Assembly: GCA_963170055.1 (NCBI GenBank)
Contig: CAUJGJ010000444.1
Location: 7,481,618 to 7,545,617 of the forward strand
DNA: 64,000 bases
Reading direction: 5' to 3'
Source of the DNA: Halisarca cf. caerulea
Taxonomy: Eukaryota > Porifera > Demospongiae > Chondrillida > Halisarcidae
Positions within the stretch are counted from its first letter, which is position 1, and each line of letters begins with the position of its first letter. Both the position numbers and the translations under genes were made by a program. Under the pieces are notes generated by a model. That model did no database searches, was not told where the DNA came from, and saw only the letters and a list, made by a program, of their open reading frames with translations. Positions 32,552 through 43,883 of the stretch are shown here, one piece after another.

Positions 32552-33732
32552 CGCATGTGGGACATGTCCAAAGTCCCACTATTGTGTTAATAGGCTGGAA
32601 TTTGGGCGTGTGTAAGGCTTCGATCATGTGATATGCGCGTGACATTTCTTGACGTATAGTCTTAGTGAAGAAGCAAGGGCGATTGCGCTGCTCGACATTT
32701 GTTCTACTTTTACAACATATGAAAGCCTTTATTCATCAAAAGTTAATGTTACGTACATATTGTTGTGTAAGGGAGCTTGGAAGATCATATTCACGATTGA
32801 TAGTAGGTATTGTGAACTGCAAAACTTATGTAATTCACGGCGAAATCGCCCTGCTATTTTGCAGTTGATGATAGGCTTAAAGCGTGTTTTGAAGGCTCAA
32901 ACATAGATCGATCGTTCTTTTATAAGGAACTCAAGTTAGTAAAACCGACTTTTCTATTTGAATTTAAGATCAAACAAAGATTACGCATCTTGTTCTTCGA
33001 CGTCGTCGATCGGGCGCTGAATATCCAGTTCGCTTCTCTTAAACTGCCGATATTATACTGTCTGTCTTCTTTGCCTAATGTTCTTCCTCCACTGAGTTCC
33101 TCTCGCTTGCGACGCATCGATCATTGCAGAGATCAAACACTTCAAACACTTCGGTAAGGGCAATATGCGATTACGTCACAGCTCATGTCACATGACCATC
33201 ATGTGATAATCGGCCCTTAGCTAAGCGAATCCTTCTTGCAAAATGCCATGTCGTCAAGTAAATCAGCGGATCAACGTAGGAAGCTTCTGAGTGTTTTACT
33301 GTAATCTATATCGAACGCTTCAACTTTTCACCGATGGGGATTTTGATGCCGCGAGTTTCCAAAGAGTTATTGCTGGATTTGTTGATTATCTTGAAAACTA
33401 GTTCTGTAAACAAAATCCCCATCGGTAGAATATTGGGTAGCCTTATTAGGGACAGTTTAGTCCATATTCTGTGTCTCTAGGCCTAAGTTTCGATTTACTT
33501 GAGAGGAATAACTGCTAAATACAGCTGCTCGGAAAAGCGGCGAGTATTCGAACGATTGACGGAAAATTTGGTTGAAAAATAGTTAAATGTGTAGCTTGAA
33601 TGTGTTCATACAGTCTAAATGTCGTTGTTTGCCATTTCTGATACGCATAAGAGAGAAAATGCGAATTTGTTAGCAGCAAAATCGCCGACTTTCGGAAGCC
33701 ATTCAAGTGCGAATGGACATGTCCCACATGTG
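32552..33732. mobile_element. CATGTG-TIR element, full copy B (1181 bp, TSD TG)
   Basis: Left TIR CGCATGTGGGACATGTCC (32552), right TIR GGACATGTCCCACATGTG ending at 33732. TG flanks both ends (32550-32551, 33733-33734). The interior has CACATGACCATCATGTGATA (33189) and a central inverted pair CACCGATGGGGATTTTGAT (33331) / ATCCCCATCGGT (33415). Inserted into the ORF at 33735-34278. Confidence 0.9.
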
Positions 33733-33734
33733 TG

Positions 33735-34278
33735 GAAGTAAAACCCTAAGGCTTTCAATAATTGAAGAAGGCCATAGACCTTGCAACTCAACTTGCAATT
33801 TTGTACCATCTCTTCTAGTAAGTACCATATCTTCCTTCACTTTATCTAGAATGTCTTCTCTGCTCATTCTAGCTATTTCACAGTCAAGGTGCAATCTCAT
33901 TGGTTCTCTCTGCTTGCTAAGTAACTTTTGTTGTAATTCTTCCTCCAGAGGCTCTTCCGTACTTTCAACTAGCTCTTTGGGTGAATCAAAAGGCAAAATT
34001 TCCGGAGAGTCGTCATGGGTTGACAAATCCAACTCTTCAATAGCAGTCACAGATGATTCCAGGATTGGTGTTATATCACCTAACTCTTCATCTGTCATTT
34101 CGGCTGCTCTTGGTGGATCTGGTGATGGTTGGCGGCCAAAAACTTCAGGAGACCTCGACTCCGTACGGGCGGTAGGGGAAACTGCTTCTGCTGGGGACAC
34201 GTGTGACTCTGTTCGACTCGGAAATCTATTACCCGATAAAGACTTCAAATGTCTCTTCTGTCTTCTGAGCTTAGGCAT
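33735..34278 (-). pseudogene. Unrecognised acidic/Glu-rich ORF cut by element B
   Basis: ATG at 34278: MPKLRRQKRHLKSLSGNRF, a basic N-terminus, then Ser/Pro-rich sequence, an acidic middle and a helical stretch EEPLEEELQQKLLSKQREPM followed by EIARMSREDILDKVKEDMVL. The frame runs straight into the TIR of element B, so the C-terminal part is displaced. The basic MPK/MPR start resembles the ORF at 60688-60999. Possibly the first exon of a transposon gene. Confidence 0.4.
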
Positions 34279-34519
34279 TGCTAAAACAAGCTAGTTCACA
34301 AAATAGAAACAAAGAACGGTTCGGCACCTTCTACATGTGCGAAACGGGAGATTACGCAATCGCGAATTTGATTGGTCACACTATAGCAACACGCTTCAAA
34401 AATACAATGTCGCATTTTTTAGGCAAAAAATATCGCTGGGTAGAATTTTTTAAGATCAATAATTTTTTGTATGGTTGCTAAGAAGAATTTTGAAGCCTGT
34501 GAGAGTGGCAGCTTGTCAA

Positions 34520-34774
34520 CAAGTAATTCGAGTTAAAAACTCGTGGGGACTGCCGCCCCACGCACTCGAATCACTTGCAAAGCATTGGAGTGTAAGTGCA
34601 CAGCTGAACATTGATTGAACATACTGTTTATTGTAACTGGACGATTGTTTTGAAAACAATTGCCATATTTGGCAATTGTTTTCAAAACAATTCCTATAAC
34701 TCATTCCTGTATAAATTCATGCTTCTCTATTAGTATTATATAAATTCACTATTATAAGACTTTTCTTCAAATCC

Positions 34775-34813
<39 letters not shown>

Positions 34814-34852
34814 GACGAGTGTTACACACCGGAAGTCCAAATGAAAACAATA
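34520..34852 (+). repeat. (TA)n-containing short repeat, copy 4, 3' truncated
   Basis: Matches copies 1 and 3 from the CAAGT start to GAAAACAATA. The terminal GGGGCTGCC hairpin is missing and Gypsy sequence follows directly. Confidence 0.85.
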
Positions 34853-34865
34853 ATGTGAATATTTT

Positions 34866-35401
34866 TCACAGTTTATGCTTGAGAGCACTATATCAGTGCT
34901 GAGGGAGTCCATCCAGTAGAGGAGAAGGTACGTGCCATTCACAAAGCTCCAGTGCCCCGTGACGTTTCTGAGTTGAAGTCATATCTAGGACTATTGTCCT
35001 ATTATGGGAAGTTCTCACCTAATTTGTCACAGGTTCTCTCTTCCCTTTACCAGCTACTGCAGAAGTCCACTCCCTGGCAGTGGTGCAGGAGTGAAAACAC
35101 CTGTTTTCAACAGTCTAAAGAGATGTTGTCTTCCTCCAACCTGCTTGTTCATTTCAACCTGATTCAGGACGTGATCTTAGCCTGTGACGCTTCATCTTAT
35201 GGTATTGGAGTGGTTCTGGCCCATCGCTTCGCAGATGGCTCGGAAAAGCCCATTGCATATGCCTCACGTACTATGACCACTGCTGGGATAAACTACTCAC
35301 AAATAGAGAAGGAAGCCCTGGCCTGCATTTTTGGGGTTAAAAAGTTCCATACCTATCTGTATGGACATCGGTTTACTCTTGTGACAGACCACAAGCCCCA
35401 G
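34866..35401 (+). pseudogene. Ty3/Gypsy RT C-terminus and RNase H fragment
   Basis: Plus-strand frame: VRAIHKAPVPRDVSELKSYL, GLLSYYGKFSPNLSQVLSSL, YQLLQKSTPWQW, VILACDASSYGIGVVLAHRF, EKPIAYASRTMTTAGINYSQ, IEKEALACIFGVKKFHTYLY, FTLVTDHKP. These are the RT thumb and RNase H motifs (CDAS, YSQIEKEAL, TDHKP) of Ty3/Gypsy pol. The frame is open but cut at both ends, exactly at the TDHKP motif on the right. Confidence 0.9.
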
Positions 35402-35844
35402 GGGATATGTACATATGTAGGTGTACGTATGCATATATACATACATATGAAAGTTCTGATTACCATATTAGAAGAACTCACATGGTTAAGATGTGGAATC
35501 CAGTGAAATCTGAGGTCCAGGTTGTCCATGAAATGCCTGATTGGCCATGAATGGCGGGGCGGCTCACCTGCTTGTAGCACTGGAGTTGGTGTATACTGGT
35601 CCTCATCCTGTGACGGAGATGGGAAGATGTATTCCAACCGGCTTTCACCCTGTACCCTCTCAGCCTCAGTATCTGGCTCTATCCTTCCATTCACAATTGT
35701 GGTGTCTTCCATGGTTTTTAGCTGTGCTATCTTGAGTGGATCCTCTCTTGGCCTAGAATTGCTGTCCATCTCGCCTTCATTGTCACTGCCAACCAAGTCA
35801 TGGTGGTGATGGTGCAGTGGGTAGTGGTGTCAGTGGTATTGGTG
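35402..35844. other. Possible minus-strand hypothetical segment
   Basis: Minus-strand 35796-35500 is open with an acidic, hydrophilic composition (DNEGEMDSNSRPREDPLKIA). I cannot link it to a family; it may be a retroelement tail. Confidence 0.2.
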
Positions 35845-36740
35845 TATATGGTTGTGCAGCATGGTGTGGGTACTGTAGAATGTGTGGTGTGTAGTAGTGT
35901 ATTGTGTGTGGAGTGTAAAATGAGGCAGGGTAAAGGGCATAATGTGGTATAGGTAGGGGGTGTGTCATGAAGGGTGGTGCATGGTGTGGAGGTGCAAATG
36001 GCTGAGGGGCTGTGGGTGATGTGTTGGGAGTTGTTTGAGTTTTGGCTGTCTGGTTGCAAGGCACTGAGGGACGGCTATCCTCCAGACCTTGTGCACTTTC
36101 CACCTATGACAGGACAGGGTAGTATTCAGTTGTATAATGTACACAGATGCTGGCTGTACTACAAACAAGCTTACTATTTGCTTTAGCTCCAAGTAGTTGG
36201 GATGCAAAAAGTTGCACCAGGGGCCCTTCTTGCATCCTAGACCTGTTGCTGTGTTAATAAATCTACACAATTTTGTTCTGTGTTTGGTAGACTTTTCTAT
36301 CCAAAAAGACCAATGTCATAGATGTGCGTATATATCAGAACACTTGATTCAAATGCAAGATGTACTTACTTTGCTGTTTACTAAGGCTTGCCAACTTTGT
36401 CAAAATAATTATTTACAAACTGAAATCCCTTACCAGACATCCTTCTAATAGGCTATTATGGTTCACAATACTAACTGTAAATGTGTCCAGTGCATGAGAA
36501 GACTGAGTCCTATCTGGATCTATTTCGGTTAATTGCATCAAATATGACACCTTGGGTATCGTACCTTCTGACAACTCCAATAGGAATTCTTACTTTTCAC
36601 ACAAGATCTCCTGCTAGCATTGTGATGCTCTAATAAAAACACTCTTCAATGCTGCATTTCTGAAATGCAGTACACTAGATCCCTCATTATGATATTCTGG
36701 GTCTAAATCACTGTCTTTGCAACAGATTGAACCCTAACCC
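35845..36740. repeat. Segmental duplication copy 2 with CCCH finger remnant
   Basis: Paralogue of 13000-14200. It keeps the minus-strand CCCH finger (36270-36180) and part of the family X tail region (36485-36740) but lacks about 315 bp present in copy 1. It ends at 36740 in telomere-like repeats. Confidence 0.85.
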
Positions 36741-36766
36741 TAACCCTAACTCTTACCCTAACTCAA
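36731..36766. repeat. Short interstitial telomere-like tract (CCCTAA)n
   Basis: ACCCTAACCCTAACCCTAAC followed by TCTTACCCTAACTC: about five CCTAAC/CCCTAA units, the last ones degenerate, at the breakpoint of duplication copy 2. Confidence 0.9.
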
Positions 36767-36782
36767 ATAATAGAGGGCCATA

Positions 36783-37492
36783 CGCATGTGGGACATGTCT
36801 AATTCGCACTTTTATGGCTTCAGTGGTTACAAAATTTACCTTCGCTTTTTTGTTTAATTTCTCTTGACAAAATAGCACTATCTTCTAGCAACTGGTATCA
36901 TCGTATAGACAGCTATATTACCTTTCGTTTGATGCCAAACTTGAAAGTATTCTGTTCAATCTAACAAAAGTATACGCATTCTCCCTGAACATATTAGAAC
37001 ATGAAAAAAGGCTGGGAGGCAGTGCAGCTTCGAAGCTGGGGGCATAACTATTGGTATACAGGTTCCTTATGTAAGTATCTAAAACTTCCATGTGGGGGAT
37101 TTGAAGATCTCTAATAGTTTTAGAGAAAATCACTGAAAACCGCAATTTCATACAATGTAAGCTCACCTTTTCGCCTATAACTTGTGAATATGGCAATGGA
37201 TCAAAATCCCCAACATGGAAGTTCTGTATTATCCTATAATACAGCCGAAAAACGAAGAAAAGTAGGCCAATGGGCAGTTTCCCACTGCCTCCCAGCCATT
37301 AGAGTTTTCACTGGCCTAGAAGTACCTAGCAGCCATTTTGTCACATGACTGTCGCATGATACATTGAAGGTGACGTCACCTAAAGGCATCACTAGTAAAG
37401 TGGAATAGAGGCATAATTTCCGTATTCTCAGACTAAGTTCTTTCATTTCGTACCTTTTCGTCGCTGATATGTAGTCTTACTTCGCCGAGAAA
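36783..37492. mobile_element. CATGTG-TIR element, truncated copy G
   Basis: CGCATGTGGGACATGTCT at 36783, flanked by TA. It includes the central CCATGTGGGGGATTT arm (37090) and its partner ATCCCCAACATGGAAG (37205), and the palindrome CACATGACTGTCGCATGAT (37342). It is cut at TTCGCCGAGAAAGACG near 37492, a block also seen inside copy D (55951). Confidence 0.7.
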
Positions 37493-38209
37493 GACGAACA
37501 ACATAACTTGTACAATACAACAGTACCTACAGTACATATACACAAAGGGTAAACAACATAAATGTCTATGCATGCAAATATATTCAAGAAAAGAGACGCT
37601 TCCTTCTCCGCTTCTGTACTCCTGCGAGCTGGAGTGGGTATCCTTCTGCCCGGTGTTTTAGGGCATTGAAGTATCTTTGGCACTGTGCAGCATACCCTGG
37701 GATATGTCACAGTGAGTTGTTTCTTGCTGTTCTGGCACAATGCTGGAAAGAATGGACAATCGTTGCACTGGCGCTGGCTTCCGGCATTATGGCACACAGG
37801 GCATCTTCTCTTATTATTCCTAATGACCATACTGCAGTGATGAGGTGTGAAAAATGAGTCTGGGTACACATTATCTGTACCATGCCGCTCAATGATGCCA
37901 AGAACAAGAGCATCACTGAAGTGGCTCTCGGTGGGTGGTTTGCTGCCTACAAATCTGATATACTGAGGTACGTGTCCTAGTGTTAGTCATTGTGTGTCTC
38001 AGCATGTCCAGGGGGAGCAGATTTTGAATGTATTCACAGTATTTTGTAACACGTACATCAGCTATCTGTTTGAAAGTGCTTGAGTAAGGGCTGGGGTTGG
38101 GATTACATTGTGTAATTTCTGCTGGATCTTTATCCACTGTGCTAACAAAATGCCCAATTCTCACAAAATTTATAATGATATATAGTGGGGTAGATATCTC
38201 TATGTTCAA
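37493..38209 (-). pseudogene. Cys-rich transposase tail, piggyBac-like
   Basis: The minus strand reads RRCPVCHNAGSQRQCNDCPF followed by FPALCQN, a CxxC..CxxC..C ribbon like the C-terminal Cys-rich domain of piggyBac-family proteins. Upstream frames include IADVRVTKYCEYIQNLLPLD and YPDSFFTPHHCSMVIRNNKR. The core DDE domain is not seen. Assignment is tentative. Confidence 0.4.
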
Positions 38210-38545
38210 GGATTTCTGTACAGCATGAATTCAGGGCTACGTATACTTTGATTCATGCTATACTATTCCCAGACTATTTGAAATGCTCCTTATAGCTAAT
38301 AGCACATTTGTCAAGCTGATAGTTTAATAATAATACCAATTATCAAATTTCAATGGAATTAAAATTGCAGTAGACTGTGAGTTAACATTTATGATTTACT
38401 CAATAATATTAAATTTGTATACTTATTCACGATTAATAGTTGGTCTAAAGCAATACTATGAGTATTTTTATGACATTAGAGTTTGTTTGTATGCTAAAAG
38501 TCAATGTGACTGTCCGGCTAATCCTAGTAGTTAAAATCAAGTGCA

Positions 38546-38884
38546 CTTTGGGCATTTTCAGATGGCCTTTGCTGATGGCATTCTTTTGAGTCCACTGCAA
38601 CGCAAGTGATACCATTCCTCCTCGCATAGGCTGCATGCCACCCAGTGCTCTACCTGTGCAGTTTCTTCTTCCCATTTTCCTCCACACTTTGAGCACATGT
38701 CCTCACTTGCTGTGGTATATCGAGCAGGATCTAAACATGGTAAGTTATGTACGTATGTGTGCGTGTGCACACATGTGTGTGTGTGTGTGTGTACTAGGTC
38801 TAACTTACTGCCTTTGTCTTTCTTTTTGTGAGATTTTCTCTTTGTTTCTGCTTTCTGAGAACTTGCTCCAGCTGCTGCATGCAT
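38546..38884 (-). CDS. PHD-like zinc-finger, two exons
   Basis: Exon a (38809-38884) encodes a Lys-rich stretch KAETKRKSHKKKDKGS and ends at a GTAAGT donor. The intron 38731-38808 holds a (GT)n tract and ends in TTTAG. Exon b (38546-38730) encodes DMCSKCGG...EHWVACSLCEEEWYHLRCSG, a C-C..C-C-H-C pattern typical of PHD-like fingers, and stops after MPSAKAI. The 5' end is not defined. It may be a transposon-carried accessory domain or part of a host gene. Confidence 0.45.
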
Positions 38885-38889
38885 AGATA

Positions 38890-39535
38890 AGTGTGTATAC
38901 TGTTCATGTAAGAATAATCATATATTAGCAGGTGAAATCATACAGTATTAATCTAAAGATAAAGACTTCAAAGGGACTGCAATCTCAATGTAAATTTATA
39001 TCAGCTGCCATAGCTGTGTGTCTTTATTAAGCATTATTAGTAGTCATCCATGGCATCAGTTCAGTCCATACCCTCCCTCCCCATACCCCCTTACCTTCTG
39101 GAAATTGGGAATATGTTATCTTTGTTCATGAATAGACAGCTCCAGCACCAGTTTATTATTGGCAAGCTAGCATCTCTTTTGTTTCCCTCCTTCCTCACCT
39201 TATGGTGCATTTAACCTAAACCTTCCAACTTTAGTCCTTTTTCATATGCTTTGTTCTATCAGCCCAAATTCAAATTTGGTTGGATGGATTGCTTTGAAAC
39301 TTTGTTCACACATAGAAAACATATGTATCTTTTGTTTTTTGCGCAAAAATGGTTACCATGGTAACGCTATGATTGTGCAATAGCGCGGCGCTTTTGAACT
39401 TTGCTTTAAACTACTCTTTTTCAAGCTGCTCCCTGAATCGTTGCAACTTCTGGATATTCTTTTCATACATATATTCTATGAGAAGTTGTCTACAATTACA
39501 CAGAGCGTTTTCCTGAAAGCTTGCCTAAACCCCTA
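38890..39535. other. No gene seen
   Basis: AT-rich DNA without a supported feature. Confidence 0.45.
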
Positions 39536-40716
39536 CGCATATGGAACATGTCCATTTGCACTTGTAAGTCTTCAGGTTGCGAAAAAATTTAGGTTCGCTT
39601 TTGGTCCCATTTCTTTTAGTAGGTCTATTGTATCTCTTCGAAAGAAATATCATCGTGTAGCGTGTTGTATTGTCTCCATTTTAAGCCCAAAATCGAAGTA
39701 ATAGCATATGTGAAGAAGAAGTTATAAGTAGTTTTCTTCACCATATCTAAAGGCACAAAAACGCCGGGAGCCACTGGAGATTGAAAGCTATGGACACCAA
39801 AAAGGGTCAGTAGGTTCCTTATAGCAATATCTAAAACTTCCATGTGGGGGATTTTTGTACTTCAAACAGTTACTGAGAAAATCACTGAAAACCATAAATT
39901 GACACAACAGACACTCACATTTTGGATTGTAACTTTTGTAGGAAGACAACAATCAAAATCCCCCACATGGAAAGTCTAAAGTTGCCTATGATAAATCGAA
40001 AAATCTAAAAAGACTAGGCTAATCGGCCCTAACTTTTTGGCTCCCGGCCATTAAAAGATACACCTTAACAGAAGACTCGCTGAGGCCATTTTGTCACATG
40101 ACATGCGCGTGATGTACTACAGTGGACGTGAGGAATAAATTCGGTCAGAAGACACGACGAGCATGGCAGTGAATGATACGCCGAACGAAATACATTTTAA
40201 AGGAGTCAGGACATTTGTAACAGAAGGAGGATACTTTTGACGACGATTCGAAGGGTGCAGAACTTTAACGTCGGATATCAGAGTTGAAGTAAGGTGCGTA
40301 ATATCCAGCGGTAGCCGTTACTTTTGAATCTAAATAACGAATGTTTTACTTTAGAACAGAATGGCCTATCTTCATTTTTCTCCTCAACGGGTTGGAATTG
40401 AACCCGTTGAGAGAAAATAGCATGCCATCTCGGTACGTCTTGTTTTCAGGGATATTAAAATACTGATTATTAACGCGCTTTAGCCAATCTTCTTCCCAGA
40501 ACAAATACGATTGAACGAATTATATTGGGATAAACGTTCGCAAATGCACAGAAATTGCAAAATGATTGCTGCAGCAAAAACAAACTCAATGCGTACGCAT
40601 TATACCCTGACGATTTATCATGCACATGTCACATGACTTGAAGCTATTGAATAACATTTTCGCTTGGATTCCAACTAATTAGCACGCCGGGCAGATTCGG
40701 ACATGTTCCACATGCG
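39536..40716. mobile_element. CATGTG-TIR element, full copy C (1181 bp, TSD TA)
   Basis: Left TIR CGCATATGGAACATGTCC (39536), right TIR GGACATGTTCCACATGCG ending at 40716, flanked by TA on both sides (39534-39535, 40717-40718). Central inverted pair CTTCCATGTGGGGGATTTTT (39837) / AATCCCCCACATGGAAAG (39957). No ORF of note. Confidence 0.9.
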
Positions 40717-40979
40717 TATAATTTATAAGAAGTATTTCACATGTAGCTTGATATATAAATCACTACTTGTCTCACAGATGTATTGTCACAATGATCCAAC
40801 TATCATCATAATAAACACCTCCATAATACCTAACTTTACACAAAGAATTTTGTTGAAAAGTTTTACAGATCAATAATAATCATGGTATACAAATGTACAA
40901 CAAAATAATTAAATATGCACATATCATTAAAACCAATCATTACACAAAAACTATATGAATGATAGTTAAACTGCATATG

Positions 40980-42050
40980 TTACACTACACTCTCATTTGC
41001 AGGTACTTTTCTATGGCTCTTGTACTTCTTCACTTCAATGTCTGCTTGTAATCCAGTTTCTACTTGCTCATAAACGCGTCGGTATTCCCTACATTTACGG
41101 AAGTATTTTCTTATGTTGTCTAACATAACACTCTTAAATGCTGCTGTTATGATGTTCTGTAGTCCTCTAAAGGCGTAGTCACAATTATCTCTAGCATACA
41201 TTTTAGCCTTACCCCATACCCGTTCTATTGGATTTAGTTCTGGATGATATGTTGGTGTAAAAAGTACTTTATGCCCATAACCTGTGAGTGCTCTCTCTAC
41301 CCTGGATTTTTCATTTTTAAAATCTTCAAACTTATTCAGTTTCTTTACCATATCCTTTTTTGTCATTCCCCTTACGTCAACTCCTCTTTCTTCCAGTACT
41401 ATCTTTAATCCCTTTGGTATCCCATCTCTCGTTACCATACTCTGTACAAACGGCTTGTCATTAACTACTACTGGTGTACTCCTCATCTTCGGCTGTGCCC
41501 CCCCTGGTCCTACTTTCATTTTACTGGCTACTAATGCATCTTTTGCACAAGCACGGTGATTACTTGATTGGTCGAAAATCCACAATATATCATACTCTTC
41601 TTTACTTGTGCGATGAACTGGTCATTATTCCAATAGCCTTCTGCATTTGCTCCTATCTCTAATACCTCTCTACTGTAGCGTGGAAAATTAGGGTCATTGT
41701 ACTCCTCCTTACCTTGTGCATGTTGTTCCTCTGTAAGTTCTATGAATCCACCGTGTTCCTCGATAAAGTCACTATAATCATGATCCCTCTCCCTTTTCCT
41801 TTAGGTAAAAATGGCTGCTTCCCCTTCTCCGTCCATCCTCTTATGCGCCCTTCATTACTATAGAAATTGACTCGTCATGGTATATAGTTACTAGTTTTTT
41901 AGGTGCGTCTGTATCTCCTAGGTCTGGTGGGTGCAGGTTGACAGTTCTTAGTGTGCGTTCTGATGTGCCTAAAAATTCTTCTGCTGTTATGCATGCCCCT
42001 GTTTTTGTTGCTCTAGTTTGCTCCATTAGTAGATCTACACTGATAAGCCC
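40980..42050 (-). pseudogene. IS630/Tc1-type DDE transposase, decayed
   Basis: Minus-strand blocks in order: LGDTDAPKKLVTIYHDES (first Asp, about 41880-41930), GGFIELTEEQHAQG, SREVLEIGANAEGYWNNDQF, IFDQSSNHRACAKDALVASK (second Asp, about 41570), then GYGHKVLFTPTYHPELNPIE followed by RVWGKAKMYARDN (catalytic Glu). A C-terminal FRKCREYRRVY helix ends at 40980. The D..D..E order and the HPELNPIE-R-x-W motif are diagnostic of the IS630/Tc1/mariner DDE_3 group. There are frame changes near 41590, 41790 and 41850. The 5' end stops at a CATGTG TIR (42052). Confidence 0.75.
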
Positions 42051-42051
42051 T

Positions 42052-42069
42052 CGCATGTGGGACATGTCC
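42052..42069. mobile_element. CATGTG-TIR, solo end
   Basis: CGCATGTGGGACATGTCC facing right, abutting the decayed IS630-like gene. The adjacent interior does not match the two known end types and no partner end was found. Confidence 0.6.
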
Positions 42070-42340
42070 AGATTTGTTTTGATAGTGCTCTTCATCATGC
42101 ATAGTGAGAAATTGTTATTTTGCGGCACCTATAAAATATTAGTCACGCGGTTATCTCATGATTCAGACTATTGGTCCTCGCCTTGTGTTTGAACGTCACG
42201 TTTTGTCATGAAACTAAAATGGCCAGAGCTAAAACAATGCACCAGTATCTAGTGCACAAGAAAGGTTTGGTTTTTGTAATAATGTTGTGATGTGTTTTGA
42301 AATGTGGTGGTTTTGAGAAAAAAAGTTTTTGTACTTTAGT

Positions 42341-42595
42341 TTACTTTGTGGGACTCCCACTTTCTTGCACTTGCGTCTTGTCGTTCCAATGGACCCATTT
42401 ACATGTTGGGTCCGTACACTTCGGGAATTTGTAACATATCCCGTATGGGAATTGCTTCTTTTCTAGCAATTCCTTCGGGACATGAGGGAATTTACAACTT
42501 GTTCCTTTGGTGCATCTGTCCTGGAAGCGGCATATGCGCCGCTTACCAGAAACCGAGCCAGAAACTCGAGCCTTCTTGGTATGCTCTGTGTACAT
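42341..42595 (-). CDS. Tandem CCCH zinc-finger exon
   Basis: The minus strand encodes ICRFQDRCTKGTSCKFPH (C-x5-C-x5-C-x3-H) followed by ICYKFPKCTDPTCKWVH (C-x5-C-x4-C-x3-H) and ends at 42341. Two adjacent fingers of this spacing are typical of RNA-binding CCCH proteins. The ATG at 42595 is possible, but TACACAG just downstream could equally be an acceptor. No frame damage in the fingers. Host gene or transposon origin is undecided. Confidence 0.5.
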   Translation of the reverse strand: MYTEHTKKARVSGSVSGKRRICRFQDRCTKGTSCKFPHVPKELLEKKQFPYGICYKFPKCTDPTCKWVHWNDKTQVQESGSPTK

Positions 42596-42990
42596 ACAGC
42601 GTACAATTAAATCAGGTCATATGATGTTCAATTGCATCTGTTTATTAATTGCTACTTACTTCTGGTTGCAGTCGCAGGACGCTTTGTGCCAGGGATCTGA
42701 AACGTAAAAACGCTTATCGGACAGTTCTCCACCCTGTACGACATATTCCCAATCTCAAACTCCATAATATAAGCCAATGGAACTCGTATTGTGCCTTTTA
42801 TACAACTTTGGGCTTCATTAAGCAACGCGGGATAAAACTTGTGAAGCAGACATTGCGCCCAGGCAGGTCTCCTTTTGATTGAGTGTTGGATAATTGTGGA
42901 ATGCAGTTATGAGAACAGGTACACAACAACTCTTGTGCATGCCCCCATGTAGCATGTGTACTGTATGTGTCAGCTGTAGGAACGGACATT
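42575..42990 (+). repeat. Paralogue of the Harbinger insertion site (uninterrupted copy)
   Basis: Aligns with 46775-46870 plus 49800-50040. Shared blocks include GTACATACAGC..ACAATTAAAT, TTGCATCTGTTTATTAATTG, CAGGTCTCCTTTTGATTG, and the TAATTGTGGAATG run followed by CAGGTACACAACA. It contains an exon-like plus frame (about 42670-42868) with KRKNAYRTVLHPVRHIPNLK, also degenerate. It is therefore an unoccupied relative of the Harbinger target. Confidence 0.7.
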
Positions 42991-42999
42991 TGGCACACA

Positions 43000-43880
43000 G
43001 GGTAATTCGGGACAGCAGGTCAAAAGCAGTGGCAATCACAAGAAACATACAGTATTTCTCCTCAGTGTTGTCTCCACAAATTGGGAGTTCATCAGTAGTA
43101 AGTATACCTAGACAGCTTACCCAAAGCAGAAGTAAAGGTCCTATCCCGAATTGTCCCAGTGTGCCTAATTACCCCTCTTTGCCCTATATCTTGTATATAC
43201 ATATGTGACAGTCGAGGTTAGAAATCGAAGGTTAGACCGGATTGTCTAAATCGAGATTTTTACACAACATGAAAGATTAGTGTCCGCTGCTTGTATTTAG
43301 TGAGTTTAGCTACCATGCGCCTTATAATTAGCAAGATACAGCCCTTTAAAAGTACCAAACTGGGTTGCGCTTCTCTTTCCTCCACTTCGTGAATATTCTT
43401 ATGTCATTAAAAATGGCCGCCGCATTAGAAAAGTGCAACACTTCGCGCGTACGGAGGCAAAATACGGAGGTTTTTACAATCGAACGGCTCTTTTGGAGTT
43501 CTATAAAAGACGAAGACTGCCAGAAAGGATTGTATTTGTGGTAAAAGTCCAGTTTTTGTGTAAATCGATCATCGAGCTCGAGTTTGAATACATCTGGCAA
43601 AAAGCAGTGCTAAAATTGCTCCTTATGACATAACACTACTACATGTATAGATATAATTGCAAGATTTCACATTTTAGATAACATAACATTATAATTTATA
43701 TAAAAAAACGCTATGTATTCACATAGTGCTAAGCCGAAGTTAAACCATAAAATTAATACTACATGGCCAATTTACTGCAAGGATACATACAAAAGGTTAC
43801 ATTCTAGTTATATCAACGTAATACAAAAGTTGTACATACAGTACTCAGTCTAGCCTAATACAACAGTAGTAGCTATTGAG
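43000..43880 (+). other. Mostly non-coding, one short ORF
   Basis: A 43-codon ORF starts at 43412 in a strong context (AAAATGGCCGCCGCA), reading MAAALEKCNTSRVRRQNTEV, and ends near a GTAAAAG that could be a donor. It might be a first exon, but nothing confirms it. Confidence 0.2.
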
Positions 43881-43883
43881 TAG

